A stretch of DNA of 9,973 nt from an uncultured Veillonellaceae bacterium. GTDB taxonomy: Bacteria > Bacillota > Negativicutes > Veillonellales > Negativicoccaceae. The notes below the pieces were generated by a model. The model was not told the DNA's origin and ran no database searches. It saw only the letters and a program-made list of their open reading frames with translations. A program made the translations under genes and the position numbers. The stretch is from positions 1-9,973 of the forward strand of contig USPU01000029.1 in the NCBI GenBank assembly GCA_900556745.1. The letters are read 5' to 3'. Below, in pieces: positions 1 through 7,003 of the stretch; positions within the stretch are counted from its first letter, which is position 1; every line of letters begins with the position of its first letter.

Positions 1-2
1 TA

Positions 3-275
3 ACCGCCGCGCCGATCGTCGCGTATGTCGCCCACCATCGTTATTCTGTCCAAATCCCCTATGATCTTTTGGGCGCGCTGGAAAACGCCTGGAAGGACAT
101 GCCATATATTATTGTTGACCGTCAATTTACGGATGCCGTTCGCTTCACGATGGATGTACCGGCAACAACGGCCCCAGCCTTTGAACAAAGTCTGACGGAG
201 CTGACTGCGGCGCGAGCCATTTGGCAAAAAGATCCCGAACGCCTTTTAATGATTGACTATGATTTAATAAAATAA
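3..275 (+). CDS. yigZ: YigZ/IMPACT family protein, C-terminal part (5' end outside window)
   Basis: The reading frame is open from the window edge, so this is the 3' end of a larger gene; 90 codons are visible before TAA. The visible part matches the C-terminal DUF1949 domain of the YigZ/IMPACT (UPF0029) family. It has the pattern RYSVQIPYDLLGALENAW, then a short linker, FTDAVRFTMDVP, and an amphipathic helix ending SLTELTAARA. In YigZ the corresponding pieces are a 'YxxxGxLExxL' strand-helix, 'xxYTDxVTLTV' and 'ALTxLTSGRA'. The ferredoxin-like C-terminal domain is thought to bind nucleic acid, and the family is linked to translation regulation, but its biochemical role in bacteria is unsettled. 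The TTG at 69 is internal to the domain and is not a start. No clear terminator follows. Family recognition is by motif memory only. Confidence 0.75.
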   Translation, partial: TAAPIVAYVAHHRYSVQIPYDLLGALENAWKDMPYIIVDRQFTDAVRFTMDVPATTAPAFEQSLTELTAARAIWQKDPERLLMIDYDLIK

Positions 276-330
276 ATCACTTTTTTAGTAATTATTCGCA
301 TTTATTTGGTTATCAATAAAACACTTTCAT

Positions 331-359
331 TTTACATCCCTCTCCATTCCTCATATCCT
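331..359 (+). promoter_or_regulatory. Putative sigma-A type promoter of the 71-aa gene
   Basis: TTTACA at 331-336 and TATCCT at 354-359 are separated by 17 bp in an AT-rich gap between the yigZ-like gene and the small gene starting at 403. The overlapping TATAAA at 359-364 lies 22 bp from the same -35, so it fits less well. The call rests on hexamer match and spacing only. Confidence 0.35.
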
Positions 360-402
360 ATAAATAGAAAACTCCGTTAGGTAAGGGAAAGGAGATGGTT
401 TT

Positions 403-618
403 ATGTCGAGATTTTGGCAGCATTACGCAGACCATCGTTTGGCGGCGGCTACTGGTCTGAATACCGGGACAATGGAAAGTTCCGCGATGGTCGCGCTGCG
501 CTTGGCACGCAAAGAAGTGTTTTCATTGCAAGGCGTGTGGCGTTACCTCGCCAAAAAACGACTGGCGACCGCGGATGCTCTCTACTACCACAATGGATTC
601 CCGGTGGCGCATGTCTGA
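403..618 (+). CDS. Hypothetical 71-aa protein
   Basis: I do not recognise this protein. It is small and basic, has no membrane segment or signal peptide, and contains a run rich in Arg/Lys/Ala with several aromatic residues (WQHYADHR near the start, VWRYLAKKR in the middle). The ATG is chosen because a strong Shine-Dalgarno (GGAAAGGAG, 386-394) lies 8 bases upstream. The overlapping frame that starts at 414 has no such site. The gene sits alone between the yigZ-like gene and the convergent lysR gene, with a putative promoter at 331-359 and a strong terminator at 676-711. A dedicated promoter, ribosome site and terminator support real expression. Function is unknown, and the helical, charged composition is compatible with a small cytosolic regulator or binding protein. 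Confidence 0.55.
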   Translation: MSRFWQHYADHRLAAATGLNTGTMESSAMVALRLARKEVFSLQGVWRYLAKKRLATADALYYHNGFPVAHV

Positions 619-675
619 CATGCTCTTTTTTCTCCGCTTAACACACCTGGGTCTGCCCGCTCGGGTAATCTGTCC

Positions 676-711
676 ACAAAAATAACGGCGTCATGACGCC
701 GTTATTTTTGT
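676..711. terminator. Bidirectional intrinsic terminator (perfect 36-bp palindrome)
   Basis: A perfect palindrome is centred between 693 and 694. The GC-rich core ACGGCGTC/GACGCCGT is flanked by an A-run on the left and a T-run on the right, so the hairpin has a U-tract in both directions. It lies between the convergent 71-aa gene (ends 618) and the LysR gene (ends 720) and probably terminates both. Confidence 0.85.
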
Positions 712-719
712 ATCAAAAT

Positions 720-1658
720 TTATACCAATACGGACGCCAACGTATCATCCACGTTGGCGCTCACAGAAGCGTCGACTTTCTCCGCTTTCAAGACGCTTTC
801 ATAGTAATGTAAAAACACTTGCGCGGTGTGCGAAAGCGGGCGATTGCGCGGACGCACAATCGCCTTTTTCAGAGTGACACCGCTCAGCTTTCGGGAGTCC
901 AATCCCGGCCAAAATTCTTCTTCCTCTTCCGCCGGAATGAGGGCCGCTACATTTTCCGTGCGCGCCCAAGCCAGCGCCGATGCTTTGGTCGTACAGACGG
1001 CTACCAATTGAAAAAGTGTCTGCGGATCGCCGATTTCCTGCCGTAAAATGGCGGCGCCGCTGCCCGAAGTGGCGATCGCCATGCCGCGTAAATCGGAAAA
1101 GCGTGCCCCTTGCATCGGCACCTGACGCAGTAAATCTTCCGCTCCGACGAGCGTCAGTGTTTCGGCGCAAGTAAATAAAAATTCAAACTGCTCCGATTGC
1201 GGCAACGTCGTATGACATACCCCGAGATCCGTCTCACCGGCGAGAAGATCCTCTTGCTGCACACTCGTGCTGCCTTCTTTCAGTTCAAAACGCACGTTGG
1301 GATATTCTTTATGAAATCCCGCCAGTACTCGATGAATAAAGCGCGGCGACCGTCCCGGCGAAATACTGAAGTGCAAGGTGCCGCGTACCTCTCGCGTCGC
1401 CGTTGCCATTTCATCACCCGCCAAGTCCTCTAAAGCGCAAATTTCTTTTGCACGCTGATAGAAGATTTCCCCGGCTTCCGTCAGGTGCAAACGGCGACGA
1501 CCGCGCGCGACAACGACCAGCTTAGTTTCGAACCGTTTTTCCAAAAGCTGAAGCTGCTTACTCAACGTCGGTTGCGTAACATGCAGGTATTCCGCAGCGC
1601 TCGTCATATTGCCCGCGTCCACCATCGCCATAAAATTACGGTAATACTCAGTGTCCAT
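720..1658 (-). CDS. LysR-family transcriptional regulator
   Basis: This is a 312-aa LysR-type regulator, the usual size for the family. Residues 1-60 form the winged helix-turn-helix, with the signature NMTSAAEYLHVTQPTLSKQL followed by LEKRFETKLVV and LTEAGEIFYQRA. From about residue 90 comes the periplasmic-binding-protein-like effector domain (GTLHFSISPGRSPRFI, GETDLGVCHT). The start is the ATG at 1658-1656, preceded by GGAAAGGAAG on the minus strand. The frame stays open a further 64 codons upstream to 1850, but that extension is AT-rich, unlike LysR proteins, and lies ahead of the natural N-terminus. The gene is divergent from feoAB and convergent with the 71-aa gene. Its effector and targets are unknown; LysR proteins often control divergent neighbours and themselves, so feoAB or its own promoter is a candidate target (inference). 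Confidence 0.92.
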   Translation of the reverse strand: MDTEYYRNFMAMVDAGNMTSAAEYLHVTQPTLSKQLQLLEKRFETKLVVVARGRRRLHLTEAGEIFYQRAKEICALEDLAGDEMATATREVRGTLHFSISPGRSPRFIHRVLAGFHKEYPNVRFELKEGSTSVQQEDLLAGETDLGVCHTTLPQSEQFEFLFTCAETLTLVGAEDLLRQVPMQGARFSDLRGMAIATSGSGAAILRQEIGDPQTLFQLVAVCTTKASALAWARTENVAALIPAEEEEEFWPGLDSRKLSGVTLKKAIVRPRNRPLSHTAQVFLHYYESVLKAEKVDASVSANVDDTLASVLV

Positions 1659-1686
1659 GGCTTCCTTTCCGCGCCAACCCATTATA

Positions 1687-1698
1687 TTTAGCGCTAAA
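1687..1698. promoter_or_regulatory. 12-bp palindrome upstream of lysR, possible operator
   Basis: TTTAGCGCTAAA is a perfect palindrome lying about 30 bp upstream of the lysR ATG inside an AT-rich stretch. It is the only GC island there. LysR proteins bind interrupted palindromes (T-N11-A type) near their own promoters, so autoregulation is plausible but unproven. Confidence 0.3.
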
Positions 1699-1764
1699 AT
1701 ATATATATTTATTTGATAATATAAAATTCCTCTATAGTTTACATTATTTAGTATATTGTAACAC

Positions 1765-1792
1765 ATATTATATATATTTTTTAGCATGTAAA
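1765..1792 (-). promoter_or_regulatory. Possible promoter of lysR
   Basis: On the minus strand TTTACA (1792-1787) and TAATAT (1770-1765) are separated by 16 bp, giving a 5' UTR of about 100 nt. The region is so AT-rich that other hexamer pairs can be drawn, so confidence is low. Confidence 0.3.
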
Positions 1793-1881
1793 GATGATGA
1801 ATAACGTTTTTTTCTTTGCTCGAGCGTTTATTTTTTCGCGCCGAAATCATGGCCTGACCGTTCCCGAAAAAATTGCAAGCA

Positions 1882-1890
1882 TGCTATACT
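1882..1890 (+). promoter_or_regulatory. Extended -10 promoter for the feoAB transcript
   Basis: TGCTATACT is a good extended -10 element (TGnTATAnT type). No convincing -35 hexamer is present at the matching distance, which is tolerated for extended -10 promoters. It would place the transcript start near 1897 and create a leader of about 275 nt before feoA. I see no clear 19-bp Fur box over it. Confidence 0.4.
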
Positions 1891-1896
1891 GTTTTA

Positions 1897-2170
1897 ATAG
1901 GAGAATTAAACTCAAAGTCCCATACGTATCTGTCTACAATTACCGAATGGGTTCGCCTGCGGATGTATTTCTGCGATGACAGGCTCACAACAGCATCCGT
2001 TCTTTCCTTTCACTGCGCCGTTTTCTTTGTTGTGTTTCGTATCCGTCGACCGGATGATCCCGGTAGCGACTTCGGCTACCGGGTATTTTTCTGTCCGTTC
2101 CCGCGCGGTACGCGAGGCCAGCATTACATTTATATATTTTTTACTTACATATAAACTTTCGGAGGAAAGT
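1897..2170 (+). promoter_or_regulatory. Long feoAB 5' leader with possible pseudoknot and attenuator
   Basis: There is no convincing gene between the putative start site and the feoA ATG. GCCTG (1955-1959) can pair with CAGGC (1980-1984), and CGGATG (1960-1965), lying inside that loop, can pair with CATCCG (1994-1999) outside it; this is the topology of an H-type pseudoknot. A second CGGATG at 2051-2056, just before the terminator hairpin, can pair with the same CATCCG, so two alternative structures compete. Together with the hairpin at 2059-2083 this resembles a cis-acting switch. I do not recognise a known riboswitch class, and the pairings are 5-6 bp only. Confidence 0.4.
2059..2090 (+). 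terminator. Intrinsic terminator/attenuator hairpin in the feoAB leader
   Basis: CCCGGTAGC (2059-2067) pairs perfectly with GCTACCGGG (2075-2083) around a 7-nt loop and is followed by TATTTTT. It lies about 80 bp upstream of feoA with no gene ending before it, so its likely role is premature termination of the feo transcript rather than the end of an upstream operon. Confidence 0.65.
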
Positions 2171-2392
2171 ATGACACTGGCTGACTTACGCCCGGGCGAT
2201 ATCGCTATCGTCACGGGACTTGCGCAAACGAGCTTGAAGCGTCGTTTGCAGGATTTGGGGCTGATCGAGGGCACGCGCGTCACCTGCATCGGCATCAGCC
2301 CGCTCGGCGACCCCAAAGCATTTGCGGTGCGTGGCACCGTCATCGCGATTCGCGCGACCGACAGCCGCCACATCTCGGTGAGGAGTTGTTGA
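2171..2392 (+). CDS. feoA: Ferrous iron transport protein A
   Basis: This small cytosolic SH3-like protein of 73 aa, normal for FeoA, is thought to interact with FeoB and is needed for efficient Fe2+ uptake. The family pattern is clear: an N-terminal 'L..L.PGD...V' strand, then RRLQDLGLIEGTRV, then PLGDPKAFAVRGTVIAIR, ending in an 'ISV' strand. The ATG at 2171 follows GGAGGAAAG directly upstream and matches the usual FeoA N-terminus. The frame is open upstream to 1976, but that part runs through the attenuator hairpin and is not FeoA-like. The stop is one base from the feoB ATG, so the two genes are translationally coupled in one operon. Regulation is probably through the leader and its hairpin (inference). 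Confidence 0.95.
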   Translation: MTLADLRPGDIAIVTGLAQTSLKRRLQDLGLIEGTRVTCIGISPLGDPKAFAVRGTVIAIRATDSRHISVRSC

Positions 2393-2393
2393 G

Positions 2394-4466
2394 ATGACTC
2401 CCGCCATCGCCCTCGCCGGCAATCCGAATGTCGGCAAAAGCACCGTTTTCAATGCCTTGACCGGATTACATCAACACACCGGAAATTGGCCCGGTAAAAC
2501 GGTGGAGACGGCGCACGGCTACTACGAAGATGCCGACGGCCGACTGGAGCTGGTCGATCTGCCCGGCTGCTATTCCCTTTTGGCGCATTCTGAAGAAGAG
2601 GAAGTCGCCCGCGATTACATCTGTTTTGAACAACCGGCCTGCGTGATCGCCGTGTGTGACGCGACCGCGTTGGAACGCAATTTAAATCTTGTGTTGCAAA
2701 TTATGGAGACCACACCGCAGGTGGTCGTCTGCGTGAATTTACTGGACGAAGCGGCGAAAAAAGAAATTTCTGTCGACTTGGCGCAACTGGCCCGTCGTCT
2801 GGGCGTTCCCGTTATCGGTACGGCGGCCCGCTCCAAGAAGGGGCTCGATGATTTGATCGCCACGGTCAAACAGCGTCATGTCGCTTGCCGGCAACCGCAA
2901 AAGCACGTTTACCCTGAAGCGATGGAAGCGGCGATCGCCAAATTGGAACCCGAACTCGTTCCGTACGTCCGCCACAAAGTGAGCCCGCGCTGGCTCGCCA
3001 TACGTCTTTTGGAGCGCGCCGCCGGCATGTCGCAGGCGATGGAACGATACCTCGGCATCAATTTATATAAAATTCCCGCCATCGCGCAGGCGCTCACCGC
3101 GGCGCAACGGGATTTGGTGCTGGCCGGGTTCCCGCAAGAGGAACTGCGGGACGCGATCAGCGAAAGTTTCATTCGCCGCGCGGAAGCCATCAGTCGAGAG
3201 GTCGTTACCTTTCATAATCCGCATTACGCGCAACGGGATCGCAAACTCGACCGGTACTTTACCGGTCCGTATACCGGATTTGCCATTATGTTTCTTTTGC
3301 TTTTAGGCGTCTTTTGGCTGACGATTACCGGTTCCAACTATCCTTCCGAAATTCTAGCGCGGATTCTTTTCGCCGGTCAGGATTGGTTAGTCGATCGCGC
3401 CGTCGCTCTGGGGATATCCGAGGCGATCTACGGTCCGCTTTTATTCGGCGTGTATCGCGTCATGGCCTGGGTCGTTTCGGTCATGTTGCCACCGATGGCG
3501 ATCTTTTTCCCGCTTTTCACCTTACTCGAAGACCTCGGTTATTTGCCGCGTGTCGCGTATAACTTGGACCGTTGTTTTCAATACTGTAAAGCCTGCGGCA
3601 AACAGGCTCTCACGATGTGCATGGGCTTCGGTTGCAACGCGGCGGGCGTGACCGGCTGTCGGATCATTGATTCGCCGCGCGAGCAGCTGATTGCCATCAT
3701 CACGAACAATTTCGTGCCCTGTAATGGCCGCTTTCCGACGATAATCGCGATGATTTCCATGTTTTGGATTGGGACTTCAGGCGGAATTTTAGATTCTCTG
3801 GGAGCCGCCTTTTGGCTCGCTATGGTCATTGTCGTCGGTGTCATCGCCACGCTGGTAGCTTCCAAGCTGCTTTCCATGACCGCGCTGAAAGGAATTCCCT
3901 CCTCGTTTACGCTCGAACTGCCGCCGTTTCGCCAACCGCAGATAGGCACCGTCATCGTGCGTTCGCTGTTGGACCGAACGCTCTTTGTACTGTGGCGCGC
4001 CGTCAGCGTCGCCGCGCCCGCCGGACTCGTGATTTGGTGCTTGGCCAATCTGCAATATCATGGCATCAGCTTAGTCCGACACATGGTGAACGCGTTAGAG
4101 CCGCTGGGCTACCTCATGGGGCTGGACGGCACGATTTTGACCGCGTTTATTTTAGGCCTACCGGCGAACGAAATCATTTTTCCCTGCATGATTATGATTT
4201 ATCTCGCCGAAGGCGCTTTGCTCGATATCGATAATCTCTCCACCTTGAAAACGCTTTTGCTCGACCACGGTTGGACCTGGCTCACCGCCCTGTGCGTGAT
4301 TTTATTTTCACTCATGCATTGGCCCTGCGGCACGACCCTGCTCACGATTCAAAATGAAACGAAAAGCTGGCGTTGGACAATGCTTGCCGCATTACTTCCT
4401 ACCGTTATGGGCATCCTCACCTGCATAACTGTCGCCGCTATCGTTCGAAGCGTAGGCGGCGCATAA
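2394..4466 (+). CDS. feoB: Ferrous iron transporter FeoB
   Basis: FeoB is a 690-aa GTP-dependent inner-membrane Fe2+ transporter. The N-terminal G domain shows G1 GNPNVGKST (residues 9-17), a G2 Thr region with GNWPGKTVE (30-38), G3 DLPGCYSL (55-62) and G4 NLLD (115-118). A helical GDI-like spacer follows to about residue 265, then hydrophobic segments from about 295 to the end. The Gate motifs are present: GFGCNAAGVTGCR and NNFVPCNGRFPT carry the cysteines typical of the family, and further Cys lie in FPCMIMIY and HWPCGTT near the C-terminus. G3 has Cys where many homologues have Thr. The C-terminus ends after the last membrane helix, with no fused FeoC-like domain, and no feoC gene follows. 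A GAGGAG ribosome site overlaps the end of feoA. Confidence 0.97.
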   Translation: MTPAIALAGNPNVGKSTVFNALTGLHQHTGNWPGKTVETAHGYYEDADGRLELVDLPGCYSLLAHSEEEEVARDYICFEQPACVIAVCDATALERNLNLVLQIMETTPQVVVCVNLLDEAAKKEISVDLAQLARRLGVPVIGTAARSKKGLDDLIATVKQRHVACRQPQKHVYPEAMEAAIAKLEPELVPYVRHKVSPRWLAIRLLERAAGMSQAMERYLGINLYKIPAIAQALTAAQRDLVLAGFPQEELRDAISESFIRRAEAISREVVTFHNPHYAQRDRKLDRYFTGPYTGFAIMFLLLLGVFWLTITGSNYPSEILARILFAGQDWLVDRAVALGISEAIYGPLLFGVYRVMAWVVSVMLPPMAIFFPLFTLLEDLGYLPRVAYNLDRCFQYCKACGKQALTMCMGFGCNAAGVTGCRIIDSPREQLIAIITNNFVPCNGRFPTIIAMISMFWIGTSGGILDSLGAAFWLAMVIVVGVIATLVASKLLSMTALKGIPSSFTLELPPFRQPQIGTVIVRSLLDRTLFVLWRAVSVAAPAGLVIWCLANLQYHGISLVRHMVNALEPLGYLMGLDGTILTAFILGLPANEIIFPCMIMIYLAEGALLDIDNLSTLKTLLLDHGWTWLTALCVILFSLMHWPCGTTLLTIQNETKSWRWTMLAALLPTVMGILTCITVAAIVRSVGGA

Positions 4467-4493
4467 AAAAAGACCTCTTCGGAGGTCTTTTTT
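4466..4493. terminator. Bidirectional intrinsic terminator between feoB and SLC13 gene
   Basis: A 12-bp stem (4466-4477 with 4482-4493) with a TTCG tetraloop closed by C-G has an A-run on its left arm and a T-run on its right. It gives a U-tract on both strands. It ends feoB (whose stop codon it overlaps) and the convergent SLC13 carrier, which stops at 4509. Confidence 0.9.
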
Positions 4494-4508
4494 ATGTCAT
4501 TCAGCAGC

Positions 4509-5786
4509 TCACGGGAAGAACGGCCAAACGATAGGAATCACAATCATCGAAACGATGAAGCCGACAATACAGAGCGGAATACCGACTTTCAGGTAATCGT
4601 TGAAATTGTATTGGCCCGGTCCGAGAACCAGGGTGTTCGGCGGTGTCGCAACCGGCGTCGCAAAGGCGGCGGAAGCGGCGATCGTGATCGCGACCAAGAC
4701 TGCTTTCGGATCCGCATGCAAGGATTGCGCCATCGAAATGCCGAGCTGTGCCAAGAGCGCCGCCGTCGCCGTGTTGTTCATAAACTGCGTCATAACGTTG
4801 CTCAAGAGGTACATAATCGCCGCGATAACGAGCGGGTTCGGGCTGTCCCCGAGCCAGCCGACAACGGTATCGGCAATCAATTTACCGGCGCCCGATTTAT
4901 CCAACGCAGTCGCGATCGGCATCATGCCGGCGAAGAGGAAAATCGTTACCCAGTCAATCGAGGCATACGCCTGTTTTTCTGTCATACATCCGGTCAAGAC
5001 GGCCACCAGCGCGCCGATTACGGCCGCGGTCGTAAGCGATACACCGAGCTGTTTGGAGAAAACCATCGTCAGTACAACACCGATCAAAATCAAGAGCGAA
5101 ACGATCTGTTTCGTTTTGCTGTGGTTGACAGTCGACGGATCAACTTCCTGTTCCACTTCGACTTCCGCATCCAGATCATGCGACGGCAGCAAGCGTTCAC
5201 CGACCGTCAGCATGAACGCGATGGTAACGAGCGAAAGCGGAATACCCATCCAGGCAAATTCGAAGAAGCCGAATGTCGGCAAACCCGCGTTGGCCAATGC
5301 ACCGGTAACGATAATATTCGGCGGCGTACCGACCATAGTGAGCGTACCGCCGACGTTCGCGGCAATCGCCATCGGCATCAGGAAGCGCGAACCTTTCAGT
5401 TTCGCCGCCGCGCAGATGCCGGTAACTACCGGGATCAAGGATGCGGCCGTACCGGTGTTGGACAGTACCGCACTCATGATAATCGTAACGAGCATAACGC
5501 CGCCCATCAGGCGCGTTTCACCCGTGCCCGCCAGGCGGACAACACTTTCGCCGATTTTTTGCGCCATACCGGTATGGAACAAAGCCGCACCGATAATGAA
5601 CATGCCGGCGAACAGAACAACCGTCGAGTTCGAAAGACCCGAGAATATTTGTTTTTCAGAAATAACGCCCAACAAACCCAGCGCGATCGATCCCCCCATG
5701 GAAGTAATCGCAAGCGGAATCAGTTCGGTAATGAACAGCAATGCGACGACGCCCAGGACGCAAAGAGTAATAATAGCAGGACTCAA
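4509..5786 (-). CDS. DASS/SLC13-family anion (dicarboxylate) transporter, complete copy
   Basis: This is a 425-aa polytopic inner-membrane carrier of the divalent anion:Na+ symporter (SLC13) group, likely for C4-dicarboxylates or related carboxylates; the substrate is inferred. The two pseudo-repeat signatures are visible: SNT (109-111) with TPPN (154-157), and NNT (337-339) with TPPN (381-384). A charged cytosolic loop at about 199-225 (rich in D/E, then SKTK) separates the halves. The start is TTG at 5786, with GGAAGAAGG 7 bases upstream; there is no nearby ATG giving a complete first helix. Residue 347 is Gln (LLAQLG), where the paralogue at 9009 has Pro. The gene lies 82 bp downstream of the broken decarboxylase beta-subunit gene and may share its transcript. 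It ends at a shared bidirectional terminator. Confidence 0.93.
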   Translation of the reverse strand: MSPAIITLCVLGVVALLFITELIPLAITSMGGSIALGLLGVISEKQIFSGLSNSTVVLFAGMFIIGAALFHTGMAQKIGESVVRLAGTGETRLMGGVMLVTIIMSAVLSNTGTAASLIPVVTGICAAAKLKGSRFLMPMAIAANVGGTLTMVGTPPNIIVTGALANAGLPTFGFFEFAWMGIPLSLVTIAFMLTVGERLLPSHDLDAEVEVEQEVDPSTVNHSKTKQIVSLLILIGVVLTMVFSKQLGVSLTTAAVIGALVAVLTGCMTEKQAYASIDWVTIFLFAGMMPIATALDKSGAGKLIADTVVGWLGDSPNPLVIAAIMYLLSNVMTQFMNNTATAALLAQLGISMAQSLHADPKAVLVAITIAASAAFATPVATPPNTLVLGPGQYNFNDYLKVGIPLCIVGFIVSMIVIPIVWPFFP

Positions 5787-5830
5787 ATCAACACCTTCTT
5801 CCTATAACAACTGTAACATTTGAAAAATAG

Positions 5831-5859
5831 GTAAGTGGTTCGGGCAAGAAAGTAAGTGG
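5831..5859. repeat. Two GTAAGTGG direct repeats spaced 21 bp
   Basis: GTAAGTGG occurs at 5831-5838 and again at 5852-5859, start to start 21 bp (two helical turns), in the short gap upstream of the SLC13 gene. The spacing suits a dimeric activator or response regulator binding one face of the helix. It is equally possible that this is chance in an 82-bp gap. Confidence 0.35.
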
Positions 5860-5868
5860 AAAAAAAGT

Positions 5869-7003
5869 TTATTGCATGGCTTGCAACATGGCAAGCATCG
5901 TGCCGGCCGCAACTGCCGTGCCGATAACACCGGCTACGTTCGGTCCCATCGCGTGCATCAGAAGGAAGTTCGACGAATTGGCTTTCGCGCCGACCACCTA
6001 CGATACGCGCGCCGCCATCGGTACGGCTGATACGCCCGCCGAGCCGACCAGCGGGTTGGTCTTGCCGCCGTCCAGCTTCGTCATCAATTGACCGAAGAGT
6101 ACGCCGGCCGCCATGCCACCGATGAAAGCGACCAATCCGAGACTGATAATTTACAGCGTCTGCAGATTCAAGAAGCTTTCCGCCGACATCGTGATACCGG
6201 TACCGAGCGCGATGAAAATCGTAACCGTATTCATCAACGCGTTCTGCGCCGTATCCGACAGACGATGCGTAACGCCTGACTCGTTGATCAGGTTACCGAA
6301 CATCAGCATACCGAGCAATGCCGTGATCGAGGGCAAAATCAAAGAAATCAGGATCGTCGCGGCGATGGGGAATACCACCTTTTCAAAATGCGTCACATGA
6401 CGCAGCTGACCCATGACGATTTGACGTTGCTTTTTCGTGGTGAACATTTTCATAATCGGCGGCTGGATCAAAGGAACCAGAGACATGTACGAATACGCCG
6501 CTACCGCGATCGCGCCCAAGAGTTCCAGTGCGAGTTTGGAAGCGAGGTAAATCGATGTCGGGCCGTCCGCTCCGCCGATAATACCGATGGCCGCCGCCTG
6601 CGGTACCGTAAAGCCCAGGAACATGGCGCCCCCGAGCGCGACAAACACGCCGATTTGTGCGGCCGCTCCTAAAAGAAGCGTTTTGGGATTCGCGAGCAGC
6701 GGACCGAAGTCCGTCATCGCGCCAACCCCCATGAAAATAAGTGGCGGAAAAATTTCATAATGAATGCCCGCGCTGATAAGTGCAAAAACTCCTTCTTCAA
6801 AACCGTTTTTCGGTAAGTTCGCCAAAATACAACCGAAAGCGATCGGCCCTAAGAGTAAAGGTTCATACTCTTTGACAAACGCCATATACAGCAATAAAAT
6901 GCCGACAAAAATCCAGGCCATGACCCAGGGAAAAAGCAATCATACCGCTGTCATGCCATACTGATGTGATTGCTACTATGAAGTCTGTTGCAAAACTTCC
7001 CAA
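5869..7003 (-). pseudogene. Na+-translocating decarboxylase beta subunit (OadB/MmdB/GcdB type), broken
   Basis: The family forms the membrane channel that couples decarboxylation of oxaloacetate, methylmalonyl-CoA or glutaconyl-CoA to Na+ export. Restored, the gene encodes about 377 aa, the normal length. It starts at TTG 7003 behind GAAAGGAG (7020-7013). Clear family blocks are [91 protein letters not shown] and [16 protein letters not shown]. There are three lesions. An extra T in the run 6931-6935 shifts frame after about codon 24. TAA at 6153-6151 (about codon 284) and TAG at 6000-5998 (about codon 335) interrupt the rest. The residues equivalent to K. pneumoniae OadB N373, G377, S382 and R389 lie between the two stops, so a truncated product should be inactive. 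The first stop may derive from Lys or Gln and the second from Gln (VSQ). No partner subunit genes are visible. Confidence 0.9.

Noticed and set aside
1659..1850. 64-codon upstream extension of lysR
   Set aside because: AT-rich, Asn/Tyr/Ile-rich, outside the LysR fold; the ATG at 1658 has a good ribosome site.
1976..2170. Upstream in-frame extension of feoA
   Set aside because: It crosses the attenuator hairpin, is not FeoA-like, and the ATG at 2171 has a strong ribosome site.
4494..5823. Two long plus-strand open frames (437 and 407 codons)
   Set aside because: They run antisense to the SLC13 gene; the compositions (Arg/Asn/His-rich in one, Ala/Thr/Ile/Pro-rich in the other) are mirror artefacts of a membrane-protein gene, and no ribosome site fits.
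6931..6935. Programmed frameshift in the decarboxylase gene
   Set aside because: The T-run could slip, but two further in-frame stops make decay or sequence error a better explanation.
6151..6939. A standalone 262-aa decarboxylase beta-subunit gene starting at TTG 6939
   Set aside because: It lacks a ribosome site and a complete N-terminus, and the missing N- and C-terminal parts are found immediately upstream (+1 frame) and downstream of the stop, so it is the central piece of a broken gene.
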